NCBI RefSeq assembly: GCF_004801415.1
Contig: NZ_SSNX01000001.1
Coordinates: 1,240,001 to 1,304,000, forward strand
Source of the DNA: Deinococcus sp. KSM4-11
Lineage (GTDB): Bacteria; Deinococcota; Deinococci; Deinococcales; Deinococcaceae
Direction of reading: 5' to 3'
Length of the DNA: 64,000 bases
A program made the position numbers and the translations under genes. Below are positions 1 to 9,340 of the stretch, piece by piece. How positions within the stretch are numbered: position 1 is the first letter of the stretch; every line of letters starts with the position of its first letter. The notes under the pieces are model-generated. The model made no database searches. It worked only from the letters and a program-made list of their open reading frames with translations, and was not told the origin of the DNA.

Positions 1-1
1 A

Positions 2-229
2 GGGCAACGCTGCGCGACGCCGGATCACCTGCCCCTGATCGGCTGGCATGGCGAGCGCGCCGGAGTCTACGTGGCGACCGGGCACGAGGGCTTGGGCATC
101 ACGACCGCGCTGGGCACGGCGGAACTGCTGGCCGCGCAGGTATTCGGCACCTCCAGCGCCCTGACTGCCTTCGACTTCGGTGTGGGCCGCTTTCATGGGG
201 CCAGGTGGCCGGAGGCCGTGCATGCCTGA
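2..229 (+). CDS. FAD-dependent oxidoreductase, DAO family, C-terminal fragment (D-hydroxyproline dehydrogenase-type subunit)
   Basis: Only the last 75 codons lie in the window; the reading frame enters from the left edge. The visible part has the C-terminal signature of glycine/D-amino-acid-oxidase-fold flavoproteins: DHLPLIG, then VYVATGHEGLGI, which closes the FAD site. Its stop overlaps the start of the next gene by 8 nt. Next to a small 2Fe-2S protein and an HcnB-like flavoprotein it fits the catalytic FAD subunit of a three-part, HcnABC-like D-hydroxyproline dehydrogenase. Hydrogen-cyanide synthase or octopine/nopaline oxidase subunits are family alternatives, but the deaminase and aldehyde dehydrogenase downstream favour hydroxyproline. 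Confidence 0.8.
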   Translation, partial: GQRCATPDHLPLIGWHGERAGVYVATGHEGLGITTALGTAELLAAQVFGTSSALTAFDFGVGRFHGARWPEAVHA

Positions 230-476
230 ACTGTGGATCGAGGGGCGGGCCGTGAGAGTTCCCGACGGTTCGAGCGTACTGGCCGCCCTCCAGAACGCGG
301 GGATCCGGACGCTGCGCCAGAGCCTGAGCGGCGAACCGCGCGGCGCCCTGTGCGGCATGGGCAGCTGTCTGGAATGCCGCGCCCTGGTGGATGGACGTGT
401 CGTCCGCACCTGCCTGACGCCCGTGCGCGATGGCCAGCACATCACCCTGTTCGCCGAGGGCGTCCATGACCGTTGA
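222..476 (+). CDS. Small (2Fe-2S)-binding subunit of the dehydrogenase (HcnA-like)
   Basis: The 84-residue protein is a plant-type ferredoxin fold. The cluster cysteines are in the CGMGSCLEC stretch, with a further Cys in VRTCLTPV, the pattern of HcnA/SoxA-like small subunits. It should pass electrons between the two FAD subunits encoded on either side. I placed the start at the ATG at 222, where the domain begins (MPELWIEG), because the open frame upstream is covered by the preceding gene. It overlaps both neighbours, which indicates translational coupling in one operon. Confidence 0.85.
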   Translation: MPELWIEGRAVRVPDGSSVLAALQNAGIRTLRQSLSGEPRGALCGMGSCLECRALVDGRVVRTCLTPVRDGQHITLFAEGVHDR

Positions 477-1734
477 GGCGCACACGGACATCGCCGTGGT
501 CGGCGCCGGACCGGCCGGGTTGAGCGCGGCCCTGAATGCCGCGCGTTCCGGCCAGACGGTCACCCTGATCGACGCACAGCCCGGACGGGGCGGGCAGATC
601 TGGCGCGGCGCGAAGGTCGACACGCCCCATCCGGCGGCGACGCTGCTGCATGCCCTGGACGCCTGCCCGAACGTGCGCTGGCCGGGACAGACGGAGATCG
701 CGTGGGTGGAGGCCTCAGGCGACGACCGGACGCTGATCCTGCATGGGCCGGACGGACTGACCCGCCTGCACACGGGCCGCGTGATCCTGGCCACGGGCGC
801 CGTGGAGCGCTTCCTGCCCTTTCCCGGCTGGACCCTTCCCGGCGTGACCGGCGCCGGGGCACTCCAAGCGATGGTGAAGGCCGGGCTGGACGTGCGGGGC
901 GCGCGGGTCGTGGTGGCGGGCAGTGGGCCGCTGCTGCTGGCGGTCGCGGCGGGTCTGCGCCAGGCCGGAGCCCGAGTGCTGGGCATCGCCGAGCAGGCGC
1001 CGCTGGCGAGCGCAGCCCGCTTCGGGCTGGCAGCGGCGCGGCTGGGCGGCAAGGCGCGCGAGTCCGCCGGTCTGGCATGGGCGCTGCGCGGCGTGGGCTA
1101 CTGGCCGGGCACGTATCCCGTTCTGGCCGAGGGAAACGGCACGCTGGAGCGCGTGACCCTGCGCCGCGCCGGCCGGAACACGACCCTGGACTGCGAGTGG
1201 CTGGCCGTGGGCTTCGGTCTGGTGCCCGAGACGCGCGTGGCGGCGCTGCTGGGCTGCGCCCTGACCGACTCCGGAGCGGTGCAGGTGGATGCCTGGGGCC
1301 AGACGAGCGTGCGCGGCGTCTACGCGGCGGGCGAGATCACGGGCGTGGGCGGCGTGGACAAGGCGCTGCACGAGGGCACCGTGGCTGGATGTGCGGCCAG
1401 CGGGCAGATCGAGCGCCTGCGCGACGCGGCAGCCACCTCGGCCCGGCACTCTGCCTTCCAGGCGGCGCTGGATCGCGCGTTCACCCTCCGCCCCGAACTA
1501 CGGGAGCTGCCCGCTCCGCACACCGTCATCTGCCGTTGTGAGGACGTCACCCACGCGCAGCTCCGCACCCAGGCCGGATGGACCGATGCCAAGCTCCAGA
1601 CGCGCTGCGGCATGGGCGCGTGCCAGGGCCGGGTGTGCGGGCCAGCCACGGAGGCGCTGTACGGTTGGCGCTTCAGCGGTGTCCGCCCACCTCTGACGCC
1701 CCTGCCGATATCCGACCTGCTCACCCCGCCGTAA
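466..1734 (+). CDS. NAD(P)/FAD-dependent oxidoreductase with C-terminal 2Fe-2S domain (HcnB-like)
   Basis: The protein has 422 residues. It opens with a dinucleotide-binding motif (VVGAGPAGLSAA), has a second Rossmann motif in the middle (VVVAGSGPLLLAVA) and the ATG-type FAD motif (ILATGAVER). The C-terminus carries a BFD-like cysteine set (CRCEDV, then CGMGACQGRVC) that binds a 2Fe-2S cluster. This order is that of HcnB, octopine/nopaline oxidase A subunits and the second flavoprotein of D-hydroxyproline dehydrogenase. The ATG at 466 overlaps the preceding stop. An upstream in-frame start at 430 would read through the Fe-S gene and has no domain support. Confidence 0.85.
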   Translation: MTVEAHTDIAVVGAGPAGLSAALNAARSGQTVTLIDAQPGRGGQIWRGAKVDTPHPAATLLHALDACPNVRWPGQTEIAWVEASGDDRTLILHGPDGLTRLHTGRVILATGAVERFLPFPGWTLPGVTGAGALQAMVKAGLDVRGARVVVAGSGPLLLAVAAGLRQAGARVLGIAEQAPLASAARFGLAAARLGGKARESAGLAWALRGVGYWPGTYPVLAEGNGTLERVTLRRAGRNTTLDCEWLAVGFGLVPETRVAALLGCALTDSGAVQVDAWGQTSVRGVYAAGEITGVGGVDKALHEGTVAGCAASGQIERLRDAAATSARHSAFQAALDRAFTLRPELRELPAPHTVICRCEDVTHAQLRTQAGWTDAKLQTRCGMGACQGRVCGPATEALYGWRFSGVRPPLTPLPISDLLTPP

Positions 1735-1774
1735 CGCCCTCGATCTGCCCACCCACTGCCCAGGAGGCCCCACC

Positions 1775-2662
1775 ATGACCACGCCGACCACGTTCCAGGG
1801 AGTCTTTCCCGCCATCACCACGCCCTTTAATGCAGACGGCAGAGTCGATCACGGATTCCTGCACGAACACGCCCGCTGGATGATGACGGCCGGGAATGTC
1901 GGCATGATTCCGCTGGGCTCGCTGGGCGAGGGCAACACGCTGGACTTCCCGGAAAAGACCGCCATCCTGGAGACACTGGTGGACGCCCTCGGGGACGCTC
2001 CCGTGATCCCCGGCATTGCCAGCCTGTCCACGCACGGCGCGGTGCAGCTTGCGCAGGCCGCGCGCGACATCGGCTGCCGGGGCCTGATGGTGCTGCCGCC
2101 CTACGTGTACACCAGCGACTGGCGCGAGATGAAGGCCCACGTGGCGACCGTGCTGGCCGCGACCGAGCTGCCGGTGATCCTGTACAACAACCCCATCGCG
2201 TACCGCACGGACTTCCTGGCCCCACAGGTCGCGGAACTGGCGGCCGAACACGCGAACCTGCGCGGCGTGAAGGAATCCAGCGGCGACGCCCGACGGGTCA
2301 CGGCCCTGCGCGCGGCCCTGCCGGACAGCGTGGATATCCTGGTCGGCCTGGACGACATGGCGCTTGAGGGCGTCGCGGCGGGTGCCACCGGGTGGGTGGC
2401 TGGCCTCGTGAACGCCTACCCGGCCGAGAGCGTGAAGCTGTTCGAGCTGGCCCGCGCCGGGGACTGGGCAGCGGCGCGCGACCTGTACACCTGGTTCCTG
2501 CCACTGCTGCGCCTGGACACGGTGAACAAGTTCGTGCAGCTCATCAAGTTCGTGCAGGAGGAGGTCGGGCATGGCAGCGCCCGCGTGCGCGCTCCGCGCC
2601 TGGAACTGACCGACGAGGAGCAGGCGATGGTGCGCGGACTGCTGCGGGCCGCGCAGGCATGA
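1775..2662 (+). CDS. DapA-family lyase, probable 1-pyrroline-4-hydroxy-2-carboxylate deaminase
   Basis: This 295-residue TIM-barrel protein belongs to the dihydrodipicolinate synthase/N-acetylneuraminate lyase family. The Schiff-base lysine is K166 (GVKESSGD), the catalytic tyrosine is about Y137 (VILYNNP), and the GSLGE carboxylate-binding loop is near residue 48. In hydroxyproline operons this family deaminates pyrroline-4-hydroxy-2-carboxylate to 2,5-dioxopentanoate, and both neighbours match that route. A lysine-biosynthetic DapA role is unlikely because this organism carries aminoadipate-pathway genes. An AGGAGG ribosome-binding site precedes the ATG. Confidence 0.82.
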   Translation: MTTPTTFQGVFPAITTPFNADGRVDHGFLHEHARWMMTAGNVGMIPLGSLGEGNTLDFPEKTAILETLVDALGDAPVIPGIASLSTHGAVQLAQAARDIGCRGLMVLPPYVYTSDWREMKAHVATVLAATELPVILYNNPIAYRTDFLAPQVAELAAEHANLRGVKESSGDARRVTALRAALPDSVDILVGLDDMALEGVAAGATGWVAGLVNAYPAESVKLFELARAGDWAAARDLYTWFLPLLRLDTVNKFVQLIKFVQEEVGHGSARVRAPRLELTDEEQAMVRGLLRAAQA

Positions 2663-4185
2663 CGGCCCGCGACTTCAGGGGCATCAACCCCGCGACGGGC
2701 GACGCGCTGGAGCCGCCCTACCCGGTGACGGACGCCGCCACCCTGGAGGCGACGGTGCAGTCCGCGGCGTCTGCCGCCGACGCGTATGCAAGGACGTCAG
2801 GTGCACGGCGGGCCGAGTTCCTGACCGCCGCCGCCGCCAACCTGGAAGCGCTGGGAGAGGACATCGTCGCGCGGGCCATGCTGGAAACGGCGCTGCCCGA
2901 GGCCCGGCTGCGCGGTGAACTGGCCCGGACATCGAACCAGTTGCGGCTGTTCGCCCACGTGGCCCAGGAAGGGTCGTGGGTGGAGGCCCGCCTGGATCGC
3001 CCGGACGCAGCCCGAATGCCCCCGAAGCCCGATCTGCGTTCCATGCGCGTGCCGCTCGGGCCGGTGGTCGTGTTCGGTGCGAGCAACTTCCCCCTGGCCT
3101 TCTCGGTGGCCGGTGGCGATACCACCTCCGCGCTGGCGGCAGGCTGCCCGGTAATCGTCAAGGCGCACCCGGCACATCCGGGGACGTCCGAACTGGCAGC
3201 GCGGGCGATCTCGGAGGCGGCACGCACCAGCGGTCTGCCTGAAGGCGTGTTCGGTATCGTCTACGACGATGGATACGGCGCCGGACTGACCCTGACGCGG
3301 CACCCGCTCGTCCAGGCCGTGGCCTTCACCGGCTCCCGCGCGGGGGGGCTGGCGCTTCTCCAGGCGGCGCAGGCCCGTCCCGTTCCCATTCCCGTGTATG
3401 CCGAGATGAGTTCCGTCAATCCGGTGGTGTTCACCGTCGCGGGCCTGGCACAGGGCGGAGACGCTCTGGCAACGGCGCTGGCGGCCAGTATCAGCGGTTC
3501 CGGTGGGCAGCTCTGCACGCAGCCGGGCCTGCTGTTCGTACCAGAAGGGGAAACAGGCGATGCGTTCTTGCAGGCGACTGCCACGCAGCTCGACCAGACG
3601 CCAGCCTGCACTCTCCTGACGCGCGGCATCAACACCGCTTTCAACCAGGGAACGGTACGCCTCCGGGTGCATCCCGGCGTGACCGCGATCACCGCCGTTC
3701 CATCCACCGACACGGGCGCACAGGCCCAGCTCTACAGCGTCCCCGCCCGCGACTTCACGCCCGACCTGGAGGCCGAGGTGTTCGGCCCGGTCAGCCTCGC
3801 GGTTCGCTATGACGACATTGGCGAGGTGGCGACCCTGGTACGCGGCCTGGAAGGGCAGCTGACGGCCACTCTGCACGCCGATCCGGAAGAACTCTCGCGG
3901 CTGGGCGACCTGCTGGCCGCCCTCCAGAACCGGGCCGGGCGGGTGCTGTTCGGCGGCTTTCCCACGGGCGTGGAGGTTGGGCACGCCGTGGTGCACGGCG
4001 GCCCCTTCCCCGCCACCAGCATCGGCTCGGGCACCAGCGTGGGCACGCACGCCATCACGCGCTTCACGCGCCTGTTGGCCTACCAGAACTTCCCGGACGC
4101 GGCCCTGCCGCCCGCCCTCCAGGCGGCCAACCCCCTGAACCTCCTGCGACGGGTCGATGGCGACTGGAGCCGGGAACCCGTGTAA
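2659..4185 (+). CDS. Aldehyde dehydrogenase, 2,5-dioxovalerate (alpha-ketoglutaric semialdehyde) dehydrogenase type
   Basis: The enzyme has 508 residues. It would oxidise 2,5-dioxopentanoate to 2-oxoglutarate with NAD(P), the last step of hydroxyproline breakdown. The N-terminal Rossmann part holds [15 protein letters not shown]; the general-base glutamate is about E249 ([12 protein letters not shown]) and the nucleophile about C286 (GGQLCTQPG). The Q-L-C-T-Q context is typical of the ketoglutaric-semialdehyde class rather than generic ALDHs. The ATG at 2659 overlaps the lyase stop (ATGA). The open frame continues about 270 nt upstream inside the lyase gene, but that part shows no ALDH features. 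Confidence 0.87.
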   Translation: MTARDFRGINPATGDALEPPYPVTDAATLEATVQSAASAADAYARTSGARRAEFLTAAAANLEALGEDIVARAMLETALPEARLRGELARTSNQLRLFAHVAQEGSWVEARLDRPDAARMPPKPDLRSMRVPLGPVVVFGASNFPLAFSVAGGDTTSALAAGCPVIVKAHPAHPGTSELAARAISEAARTSGLPEGVFGIVYDDGYGAGLTLTRHPLVQAVAFTGSRAGGLALLQAAQARPVPIPVYAEMSSVNPVVFTVAGLAQGGDALATALAASISGSGGQLCTQPGLLFVPEGETGDAFLQATATQLDQTPACTLLTRGINTAFNQGTVRLRVHPGVTAITAVPSTDTGAQAQLYSVPARDFTPDLEAEVFGPVSLAVRYDDIGEVATLVRGLEGQLTATLHADPEELSRLGDLLAALQNRAGRVLFGGFPTGVEVGHAVVHGGPFPATSIGSGTSVGTHAITRFTRLLAYQNFPDAALPPALQAANPLNLLRRVDGDWSREPV

Positions 4186-4203
4186 CGGCCGGCCCCGCGC
4201 GAC

Positions 4204-5754
4204 TCAATGGGAGCCGCTGCCGGTCATGAGCAGGCCCAGTTGGGTCTCGGTGGCCTGGGCGGCCGGCACCTCACCCACGACCTTGCCCTCGTACATCACG
4301 AGAATCCGGTCGGCGAGGTTCATGACCTCGCCCAGATCGGCGCTGATGAGCAGCACGGCCAGCCCCTGGTCGCGCGCCTCGACGATCCGCGCGTGGATGA
4401 ACTCGATCGCGCCGATGTCCACGCCGCGTGTGGGCTGACTGGCGACCAGGATCTTAGGGTGTTTGCTCATCTCGCGCGCCACGATGATCTTCTGCGCGTT
4501 CCCGCCGGAGTAGCGGCTGGCCTGAAGGCTGGCACTCCTGGGGCGGACGTCGTACTTCTCGCTCAGGTCACGGGCGTTCTGGGCGATCACGTCCAGATCC
4601 AGCAGGCCGAAGCGCCCGGCGTAGGGCGCGTTGTCGTGCTTGCCCAGGATGTAGTTCTCGGCGGTCGTCATGTCCATGACCAGACCGCGTTCGTTGCGAT
4701 CCTCGGGCACGTGGGCGAGCCCGGCGGCCTCGACACCCAGGACGCCCTGCGCCGGCTTGCCCTGGTAGGTGATGGTGCCGCTGTAGGCCTGCAGGCCGGT
4801 GATGGCCTCGACCAGTTCGCTCTGCCCGTTGCCCTCGACGCCCGCGATCCCCACGATCTCGCCGGCGCGCACCTCGAAGCTCACGCCGTCCACGGCGTTG
4901 CGGTGCTCGCCCTTCACGACGACGTTCTCCAGCGCCAGGGCGACCTCGCCCGGCCGGGCGGGTTCCTTGTCGACTTTTAGGACGACCTCGCGGCCGACCA
5001 TCATGCGGGCCAGGGTCTCGGTCGTTGCGCCCGGCGTGGGAATGGTGCCGATCATCTTGCCGTCGCGGATGACCGAGATGGTGTCGCTGATCTGCAGCAC
5101 CTCGTGCAGCTTGTGGGAAATGAAGACGACGGCGTTGCCGCTCTTCGCATACTGGTTCACCAGGAAGTCGAACAGCTCGTCGGTCTCGCTGGGCGTCAGG
5201 ACGGCGGTGGGTTCGTCGAGGATCAGGATGCGCGCCCCCCGGTAGAGGGTCTTGAGGATCTCGACCTTCTGCTGAAGCCCGACGGGCAGTTCGCCCACGA
5301 TGGCGTCGGGATTCAGGGCGAAGTTGAACTGCTTGATGAGTTCCCCGACGCGTTTGCGGGCGGCGCCGTAGTTGATGGACGTACCCGCCGTGGGTTCCAT
5401 ACCCAGGATGACGTTCTCGGTCACGGTTAGCGTTTCGACCAGCATGAAGTGCTGGAATACCATGCCGATCCCGCGTTTGATGGCATCGGAGGGATCGTGC
5501 AGGTTCACGACCTCGCCGTCCACGACGATCTCACCGCTGGTGGGCGGCTGGATGCCGTACACGATTTTCATCAGGGTGCTCTTGCCCGCGCCGTTCTCGC
5601 CGCACAGGGCGTGCACGCTGCCCCACCGGACCTGCATGGAAATGTTGTCGTTCGCGAGGACCAGCGGGAAGCGTTTGGTGATGCCGCGCAGTTCCAGGGC
5701 GTACTCGGACTGATGCCGGACCTCGCGCAGCACGTCGGCAGTGGGGGCGCTCAT
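4204..5754 (-). CDS. ABC transporter ATP-binding protein, double-ATPase nucleoside/sugar (BMP) type
   Basis: The protein has 516 residues in two tandem ATPase domains, as in RbsA/MglA and the nucleoside importers that work with BMP lipoproteins. Domain 1 has a full Walker A (GENGAGKST, residues 52-60), the unusual signature [13 protein letters not shown] and Walker B ILILDEP. Domain 2 has the degenerate P-loop GVEGNGQSE, signature SGGNAQK and ASQPTRGVD. The LPVGLQQ signature points to the guanosine/purine-nucleoside branch. No permease or binding protein lies beside it in the window. It converges on the hydroxyproline operon with an 18-nt gap, and it starts 6 nt after a TACAAT box. Confidence 0.9.
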   Translation of the reverse strand: MSAPTADVLREVRHQSEYALELRGITKRFPLVLANDNISMQVRWGSVHALCGENGAGKSTLMKIVYGIQPPTSGEIVVDGEVVNLHDPSDAIKRGIGMVFQHFMLVETLTVTENVILGMEPTAGTSINYGAARKRVGELIKQFNFALNPDAIVGELPVGLQQKVEILKTLYRGARILILDEPTAVLTPSETDELFDFLVNQYAKSGNAVVFISHKLHEVLQISDTISVIRDGKMIGTIPTPGATTETLARMMVGREVVLKVDKEPARPGEVALALENVVVKGEHRNAVDGVSFEVRAGEIVGIAGVEGNGQSELVEAITGLQAYSGTITYQGKPAQGVLGVEAAGLAHVPEDRNERGLVMDMTTAENYILGKHDNAPYAGRFGLLDLDVIAQNARDLSEKYDVRPRSASLQASRYSGGNAQKIIVAREMSKHPKILVASQPTRGVDIGAIEFIHARIVEARDQGLAVLLISADLGEVMNLADRILVMYEGKVVGEVPAAQATETQLGLLMTGSGSH

Positions 5755-5760
5755 GCGCGG

Positions 5761-5766
5761 ATTGTA
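5761..5766 (-). promoter_or_regulatory. -10 box TACAAT, leaderless start of the ABC ATPase gene
   Basis: On the minus strand TACAAT ends 6 nt before the ATG at 5754, so transcription should begin at or within a base or two of the start codon. There is no Shine-Dalgarno sequence and no room for one. Confidence 0.6.
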
Positions 5767-5819
5767 CCGGGTGGGCGAATCCCCTAGGGCAGGGGCGCGG
5801 CAGCCGTCAGAATGGCCAC

Positions 5820-6650
5820 ATGGAGTCCTTCTGGCTGGTGGTCACGGCGCTCGGGCGCGACGAGGCGTTCATCGTGGTTCTCGCGCTGTACACCTGGCTG
5901 GTGCGTCCGACTGGCGGGCGTGATCTGGGCGTGGCCTTCGCGCTCAGTTATCTCGTGAATACGGCCCTGAAGTACGGCTTGAACGAGCCGCGACCCTTCG
6001 CCACGGATCCGGCCGTGGCGTCCGAGGCCGCGAAAGCTACGGCTGGCGGGCCGGGCCTGCCGAGCGGCCACGCGCAGATGTCCGCCACATTGTGGGGAGG
6101 CATCGCCGCGCAGGTGAACCGGAGCTGGATGTGGGCCGTGGCCGCCGTGCTGGTCGTCCTGGTCGCGGGATCGCGGCTCGCGCTGCATGTCCACTACCCG
6201 GTGGACGTGTTGGTTGGCCTGCTGCTGGGCGCCGTCTTTGCCGGGCTGGCGGCGCGCGTTCATTTCCCGCAGGTCGATGTCCTGCGCTGGGCGCCGCCGC
6301 TGGTGGCGCTGGTCGTGGCGGCCTTCCTGCCCTCCGGTGGGCCGCGCGAGTACGCGGTGGGCCTGGGTCTGTTCGCGGGCTTCTGGTTCTCAAGGCCCAC
6401 CTTCCGCACACCGGACACCGTGGCTGGGCGGGTGATCGTGGGTCTGCTGGGCCTGCTCGTGGTGTTCGCCGTGTATTTCGGCCTGTCGGCCCTGCCGCAC
6501 GGCCTGCGGGATCTGGGTCTGGTGCGCGCCCTGAGGTATGCCGTGCTGGTACTCGTGGCCGTCGAGGGTGTCCCAGTCCTGCTGCGCCGCTGGTTGCCGC
6601 GCGTCGACCCGGCGCCGTCCGCGACTGCGGAGGCTCCTGCACGTGTGTGA
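5820..6650 (+). CDS. PAP2-family membrane phosphatase
   Basis: The 276-residue membrane protein has the three phosphatidate-phosphatase motifs: KYGLNEPRP (C1), PSGH (C2) and [12 protein letters not shown] (C3), which contains the catalytic His and supporting Asp. It probably removes phosphate from a lipid pyrophosphate or phosphatidate on the outer face of the membrane. The last 100 residues add several hydrophobic segments beyond the minimal PAP2 core. It is divergent from the ABC ATPase gene. A CAGAAT box 6 nt before the ATG suggests a leaderless transcript. Substrate (undecaprenyl-PP or phosphatidate) cannot be decided from sequence. Confidence 0.85.
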   Translation: MESFWLVVTALGRDEAFIVVLALYTWLVRPTGGRDLGVAFALSYLVNTALKYGLNEPRPFATDPAVASEAAKATAGGPGLPSGHAQMSATLWGGIAAQVNRSWMWAVAAVLVVLVAGSRLALHVHYPVDVLVGLLLGAVFAGLAARVHFPQVDVLRWAPPLVALVVAAFLPSGGPREYAVGLGLFAGFWFSRPTFRTPDTVAGRVIVGLLGLLVVFAVYFGLSALPHGLRDLGLVRALRYAVLVLVAVEGVPVLLRRWLPRVDPAPSATAEAPARV

Positions 6651-6775
6651 CTGCACGTGAACTGTGGGGTCGACCGGACACGGACATGGAAGAGCTTCCA
6701 TTAGCCACTGGAGTGTGAGGAAGAGTACTATTAAAGTCCGCTCCTTCCAGCTTTGCGCCTTCCACGGAGGTCGTC

Positions 6776-7456
6776 ATGTTGCACCGCACCCGTCGCTTCC
6801 TTCCCGTCCTGCTCGCCCTCCCTGTGGGGGCCGGTCTCATCGGAGCGGTCGCCCAGACGGCGCCGCCCGGCGGAAATCCACTGGCCCTGACCTACACCAC
6901 GCCCGACGCCACGCATGGACAGGTGCTCGCCGGGCAGCACGAGTGTGCCAGCTGTCACGGGGGCGGCCTGGTCACCTCCTATCCGGGCTTGCCGTCGCTG
7001 GCCGGACAGCAACCCAGCTACCTGCGCCTGCAACTGGCGGCGTTCCGCGCGAAACTCCGACCGAACGACACCATGCAGAAGGTCGCTGCTGAGCTTAAAG
7101 ACCAGGACATCGCCGATCTGGCCGCCTACGCCGCGACCCTCAGTCCCGGCCCCGCGTGGAAAGCCGACGACGCCCTGCGGGCCAAGGGAGCGGCCCTCTT
7201 CAATGCGGGTGATGGCAAGCGGAATATCATCGCCTGCGTGGTCTGTCACGGAGCGAATGGCCGAGGAGACGACCGCCTGGGCGTAGCCAGCATCACCAAT
7301 CTCGCGCCGGAGTACGCGAACCGTGTCCTGCACGAGTTCAAAGATTCGCCTGGCTTTCCGATTCCGTACCCGGACGCCATGCGGGTGATTCTGAAGGACT
7401 ACACGCAGGCCGACCTCGATGCCGTGGTGGCCTACATCAGCTCCATGGCGCCGTAA
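6776..7456 (+). CDS. Diheme cytochrome c (c4/c553-like), exported
   Basis: The 226-residue protein has an N-terminal signal segment (about residues 8-27) and two c-type heme sites, CASCH at 57-61 and CVVCH at 154-158. Each heads a class-I cytochrome domain of about 85 residues, the layout of cytochrome c4. M100 (NDTMQK) and a later Met (PDAMRV) are plausible axial ligands. It would carry electrons on the outer side of the membrane, for example to a terminal oxidase. A GGAGG site precedes the ATG. No oxidase genes are adjacent. Confidence 0.85.
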   Translation: MLHRTRRFLPVLLALPVGAGLIGAVAQTAPPGGNPLALTYTTPDATHGQVLAGQHECASCHGGGLVTSYPGLPSLAGQQPSYLRLQLAAFRAKLRPNDTMQKVAAELKDQDIADLAAYAATLSPGPAWKADDALRAKGAALFNAGDGKRNIIACVVCHGANGRGDDRLGVASITNLAPEYANRVLHEFKDSPGFPIPYPDAMRVILKDYTQADLDAVVAYISSMAP

Positions 7457-7464
7457 ATATAGGT

Positions 7465-7791
7465 TCACCGCACCCGCACCGCCTTCGTGGCGGGCTGGGT
7501 GCGGATCCAGGTTACGAATCGCCGCACTTCCTCGTGCTCCAGCAGGCGCTCCGGCGTGGCGTACTCGCGGTCGAGTTCCTCATTCGTGAAGGTGCGGTGC
7601 ACGAAGCTGTGACACGCGCGGCACAGCATCACGGTGGGCAGGGTGTGTACCTTCAGGCCGCGCCGCCGTCCTCTCGATCTGGGCACCAGATGGTGCTCGG
7701 TGAGCAGGGGAACGGCCCGGCCACACAGCGCGCACGTGCTGGGCACAGCGGGTGGCGGTGGCCAGGACGTGGCGGTGGAGCGGCGGGCCAT
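7465..7791 (-). CDS. Small HNH-nuclease-like protein
   Basis: The 108-residue protein has a zinc-finger-style CALC pair, then HHLVPRSRG, and later CRACHSFVH, which together form the beta-beta-alpha-metal fold of HNH proteins. It is typical of the small stand-alone HNH proteins found widely in bacteria; their DNA target is unknown. A TAGTCT box lies 8 nt before the ATG, and an AGGAG-like run sits in between. It converges on the cytochrome gene with only 8 nt between the stop codons. Confidence 0.7.
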   Translation of the reverse strand: MARRSTATSWPPPPAVPSTCALCGRAVPLLTEHHLVPRSRGRRRGLKVHTLPTVMLCRACHSFVHRTFTNEELDREYATPERLLEHEEVRRFVTWIRTQPATKAVRVR

Positions 7792-7816
7792 TGCTCCTGA
7801 GACTACGCAACCCGAC

Positions 7817-8833
7817 CTAGAGTTTCGTCAGTTTCGGATACTTCAGGATGGCTTCATCCTCGCTGAGGAATTCGCCCTCCACGTCCGGACTCCACACGAC
7901 CTCGGCACGGATCAGGTCGTCGGCGCTCACGGCACTGATGGTCTGCAAAGCGGCGCGGGCCTCGGCCATGGTGGTCACCCCGGCGGGCGGCAGCGTCCCC
8001 AGCGCGTGTGCCGCGACGGCGATCGTGACCGCCAGGTATTGGTCACCGACTTCCTTCTTGTACGAGTAGTCCTTGCGCTGCGTGAAGCCGCTCTGCGGAT
8101 CACGGTTCTGGTAGTTGCTGGTCGTCTGATCCGTGAAGGCCGAGCGGGCCTCGGTGGCCCACGCCCCCACCTGGCTCTCGGCGGCGTTCGGGGCGCCCTG
8201 GGCGCGCTCCACGTTGCCGTACACCCAGCGCTCCGGGTGGCGCAGGGCGACCAGGGCGGCCTCCTGCAGCATGCGGGCGAGGCCCTCGTTGGTGTCGGGA
8301 TCCCCGCTCTGCGCCACGCGTTGCAGGGCGCTCTTGACCTCGTCGCCCTCGGACAGCAGGAGTTGCACGCTCACGGCCTGGGCGGTGCCGCTCAGCGAGG
8401 ACATCATGCCGCCGCCCAGGCTGCGGGCCCCGCCAGCCCCGAGGCTGCGGCGCATGGCCCCGACCACGACGAAGATTACGATGGCGAAGATGATCAGCGG
8501 CACGATCCCGAAGCCGCTCAGGCCGCCGCCGCCGTAGTACCCGCCGCCGTAACCGCCGTTGTTGATGATCACCGGCCCGTAGCCGCCCCCGCCGGAGTAC
8601 CCGCCGCCACTGTAGCCCCCACCGCTGTACCCGCCACCCGAGGAACCGGACGAGGAGCCTCCCGAACTGCGGCCGCTGGAACTGCCCCCGAAACCGCCAC
8701 CCGACTGCGCGCTGCCCGAGTGGCCCGGCAGCAGCGTCAGGAGCAGCAGCAGCGCGGCCAGCACGCCCAGCCAGCGCATGGCCATGAAGGATCGGCGGAG
8801 GGAACCTCCGGGATGAGGGGCAAAGGAGCGCAT
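7817..8833 (-). CDS. DUF1517 family membrane protein with glycine-rich linker
   Basis: The protein has up to 338 residues: a signal/membrane segment near residues 20-40, a long Gly-Ser-Tyr linker with several GGGYSG-type repeats (about 45-100), a second membrane helix ([16 protein letters not shown]), and a soluble DUF1517 domain of about 200 residues. Function is unknown; plant and cyanobacterial relatives are thylakoid-associated. The start is uncertain. The internal ATGs at residues 17 and 19 (MAMRW) fit a standard signal peptide, and a GGAGG precedes them at some distance, so the real start may be 8785. Confidence 0.7.
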   Translation of the reverse strand: MRSFAPHPGGSLRRSFMAMRWLGVLAALLLLLTLLPGHSGSAQSGGGFGGSSSGRSSGGSSSGSSGGGYSGGGYSGGGYSGGGGYGPVIINNGGYGGGYYGGGGLSGFGIVPLIIFAIVIFVVVGAMRRSLGAGGARSLGGGMMSSLSGTAQAVSVQLLLSEGDEVKSALQRVAQSGDPDTNEGLARMLQEAALVALRHPERWVYGNVERAQGAPNAAESQVGAWATEARSAFTDQTTSNYQNRDPQSGFTQRKDYSYKKEVGDQYLAVTIAVAAHALGTLPPAGVTTMAEARAALQTISAVSADDLIRAEVVWSPDVEGEFLSEDEAILKYPKLTKL

Positions 8834-8875
8834 ACCTGGAGTCTACGGCGCACGGACGGCGGGGGTTCCCGCAGC

Positions 8876-8881
8876 TACACT
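8876..8881 (+). promoter_or_regulatory. -10 box TACACT, leaderless start of the gene at 8888
   Basis: TACACT is followed by 6 nt and then the ATG at 8888, with no ribosome-binding site. This is the same spacing seen before many genes in the window. Confidence 0.55.
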
Positions 8882-8887
8882 CCGGGC

Positions 8888-9283
8888 ATGAATCCACCCT
8901 CCTGGGCTGCCGACGGCAGCGTGATCACCCTGGACGCCGCGCAGTGGCAGATCCTGCTGGACTCCCTGTACGAGCGCGACCACATGCTGGCCATCCGCCA
9001 GGCGGGCGAAAGGTATCACCGGGACGAGGAGGTGGACGCCTACACCCTGAGCGCGTATGCCGAGGCCTTTCAGAGCGGGGACGTCGAGGGTGATGTCTGG
9101 GGAACCCTGGAGGACATCGACGAGACCGCGACGACCGAGGAGGAGGCATGGGCGAAGATCACGGCCTTCTACCTCGACCGGGGCTGTGTGCTCGTGCGCG
9201 TGACGGGCTTGGACGAACCCGAGGAATGGATTCTGGCCGCAGAGTTCGCGGCCCGGCTCGGCCTGCCGGTGGGCAACGCGTAA
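8888..9283 (+). CDS. Hypothetical acidic protein
   Basis: The 131-residue, strongly acidic soluble protein has no membrane segment and no motif I recognise. Predicted helices contain many Asp/Glu and Trp residues (VWGTLEDIDE, TTEEEAWAKI). The start is fixed by the leaderless -10 box upstream. It is divergent from the DUF1517 gene and followed closely by the LEA-like gene, but nothing indicates a shared function. Confidence 0.65.
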   Translation: MNPPSWAADGSVITLDAAQWQILLDSLYERDHMLAIRQAGERYHRDEEVDAYTLSAYAEAFQSGDVEGDVWGTLEDIDETATTEEEAWAKITAFYLDRGCVLVRVTGLDEPEEWILAAEFAARLGLPVGNA

Positions 9284-9327
9284 ACCCGGTGTAAACGCAG
9301 GCTCATCCTGCTCGAGAAGTGCCCGCG

Positions 9328-9333
9328 TAGGCT
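9328..9333 (+). promoter_or_regulatory. -10 box TAGGCT, leaderless start of the LEA-like gene
   Basis: TAGGCT is followed by 7 nt and the ATG at 9341. No Shine-Dalgarno sequence is present. No RDRM-like palindrome was seen upstream. Confidence 0.5.
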
Positions 9334-9340
9334 GATTCTC

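Noticed and set aside
99..1052. Long minus-strand open frames opposite the hydroxyproline genes
   Set aside because: They mirror plus-strand genes that carry clear motifs. In G+C-rich DNA the opposite strand stays open by codon bias, and the translations are Arg/Pro-rich without domains.
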